DNA of 5,532 nt from Planctomycetia bacterium (GTDB lineage: Bacteria; Planctomycetota; Planctomycetia; Gemmatales; Gemmataceae). The stretch is from the NCBI GenBank assembly GCA_025356615.1, contig JANXSH010001293.1, positions 1 through 5,532 on the forward strand. The letters run 5' to 3'. The notes beneath the pieces were generated by a model, which saw nothing but the letters and a program-made list of their open reading frames with translations, had not been told where the DNA came from and did no database searches. A program made the position numbers and the translations under genes. Shown here one piece after another: positions 5,091-5,532 of the stretch (its first letter is position 1; the number at the start of each line of letters is the position of its first letter).

Positions 5091-5532
5091 TCACAACTTC
5101 TCGACTACCCGACGCACCAGTTTCCGCAGCTTTTTCTCCGCCTCGTTCGCCGTTGCGATGATGTCCGGGATGTTGGCCGGCTCGAGGGCGTCGGGCAAGC
5201 ACATGTCTGTGATGATCGATAGCCCCAGGCACCTCATGCCGGAGTGAACCGCGACGATGACTTCCGGCACTGTGGACATCCCGACCACATCGGCTCCCAT
5301 TTGCCGAAGGAGGCGATATTCCGCGCGCGTCTCGAGGTTCGGCCCCGGCACCGCGACGAAGACGCCTTGTTGGACGAGCAGCTTGTCCTCGATCGCGACC
5401 CGCCGGGCCAGGTGAAGCAGGCCCCTGTCATACGGCTCGCACATATCCGGGAACCTCGGCCCGAGGCGGTCGTCGTTCGGGCCGCGCAGCGGGTTCTCCA
5501 TGAACAGGCCGATGTGGTCCTCGATCAGCATG
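5091..5532 (-). CDS. Purine nucleoside phosphorylase, C-terminal part (start beyond right edge)
   Basis: This enzyme cleaves purine nucleosides with phosphate to free base and ribose-1-phosphate in nucleoside salvage; family members of this type are cytoplasmic trimers. The visible 147 codons (146 residues from the first in-frame Met) begin at MLIEDHIGL, which aligns near residue 115 of human PNP, so roughly the first 110 residues lie outside the window and the Met is internal. Clear family motifs follow: NPLRGPNDDRLGPRFPDM (13-30), GPNLETRAEYR (63-73, E67 equivalent to the base-contacting Glu201 of the human enzyme) and VVGMSTVPEVIVAVH (82-96). The residue matching human Asn243 is Asp (D109, codon 5205-5207), in SIITDMCLPD. 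This may alter base preference. The gene converges on the kinase-aminotransferase gene with 46 bases between the two stops and no convincing terminator there. Assignment to the trimeric PNP/MTA phosphorylase family is firm; the exact substrate is not. Confidence 0.94.
   Translation of the reverse strand, partial: MLIEDHIGLFMENPLRGPNDDRLGPRFPDMCEPYDRGLLHLARRVAIEDKLLVQQGVFVAVPGPNLETRAEYRLLRQMGADVVGMSTVPEVIVAVHSGMRCLGLSIITDMCLPDALEPANIPDIIATANEAEKKLRKLVRRVVEKL

Overview
The window is GC-rich, densely coded chromosomal DNA. It most likely comes from a planctomycete, possibly a Gemmata-like lineage. The grounds are recognition rather than a search: the N-terminal frame of a transposase family I associate with Gemmata-type genomes at the left edge, the GC-rich palindromic intergenic repeats, and a PNPase with a long Gly/Asp/Arg-rich tail. 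Phylum-level placement is moderately confident and nothing finer is claimed.

Layout. At 1-271 on the minus strand is the beginning of a putative transposase gene that runs off the left edge. Its only good ATG is one base out of frame. From 272 to 486 there is a non-coding leader. At 487-756 (+) lies rpsO (ribosomal protein S15), closed by a strong intrinsic terminator at 766-793. At 1002-3314 (+) lies pnp (polynucleotide phosphorylase), with a GTG start fixed by a good Shine-Dalgarno. The rpsO-pnp order is the classic conserved arrangement of translation and RNA-decay genes. Between 3321 and 3475 sit three related GC-rich palindromic repeat modules, including a G-quadruplex-type run of guanines. 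At 3482-5044 (+) is one long reading frame joining a soluble histidine kinase-like module to a complete D-amino-acid aminotransferase, the most unusual item here. At 5091-5532 (-), convergent with it, is the C-terminal half of a purine nucleoside phosphorylase whose start lies beyond the right edge.

How the genes relate. rpsO and pnp form a housekeeping cluster in which the intergenic terminator probably separates or attenuates expression. The kinase-aminotransferase gene follows with only the repeat cluster between, and no intrinsic terminator of the hairpin-plus-T-tract type is visible there, so some read-through from pnp is possible. The D-amino-acid aminotransferase half probably interconverts D-alanine and D-glutamate, linking it to peptidoglycan precursors or D-amino-acid breakdown. 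What the kinase half phosphorylates cannot be seen. The purine nucleoside phosphorylase belongs to nucleoside salvage and has no evident functional link to its neighbour.

I did not find a clear new defence system, CRISPR array, tRNA or rRNA. The best candidates for something undescribed are the kinase-aminotransferase fusion, with a possible internal translation start, and the repeat module that provides its ribosome binding site.
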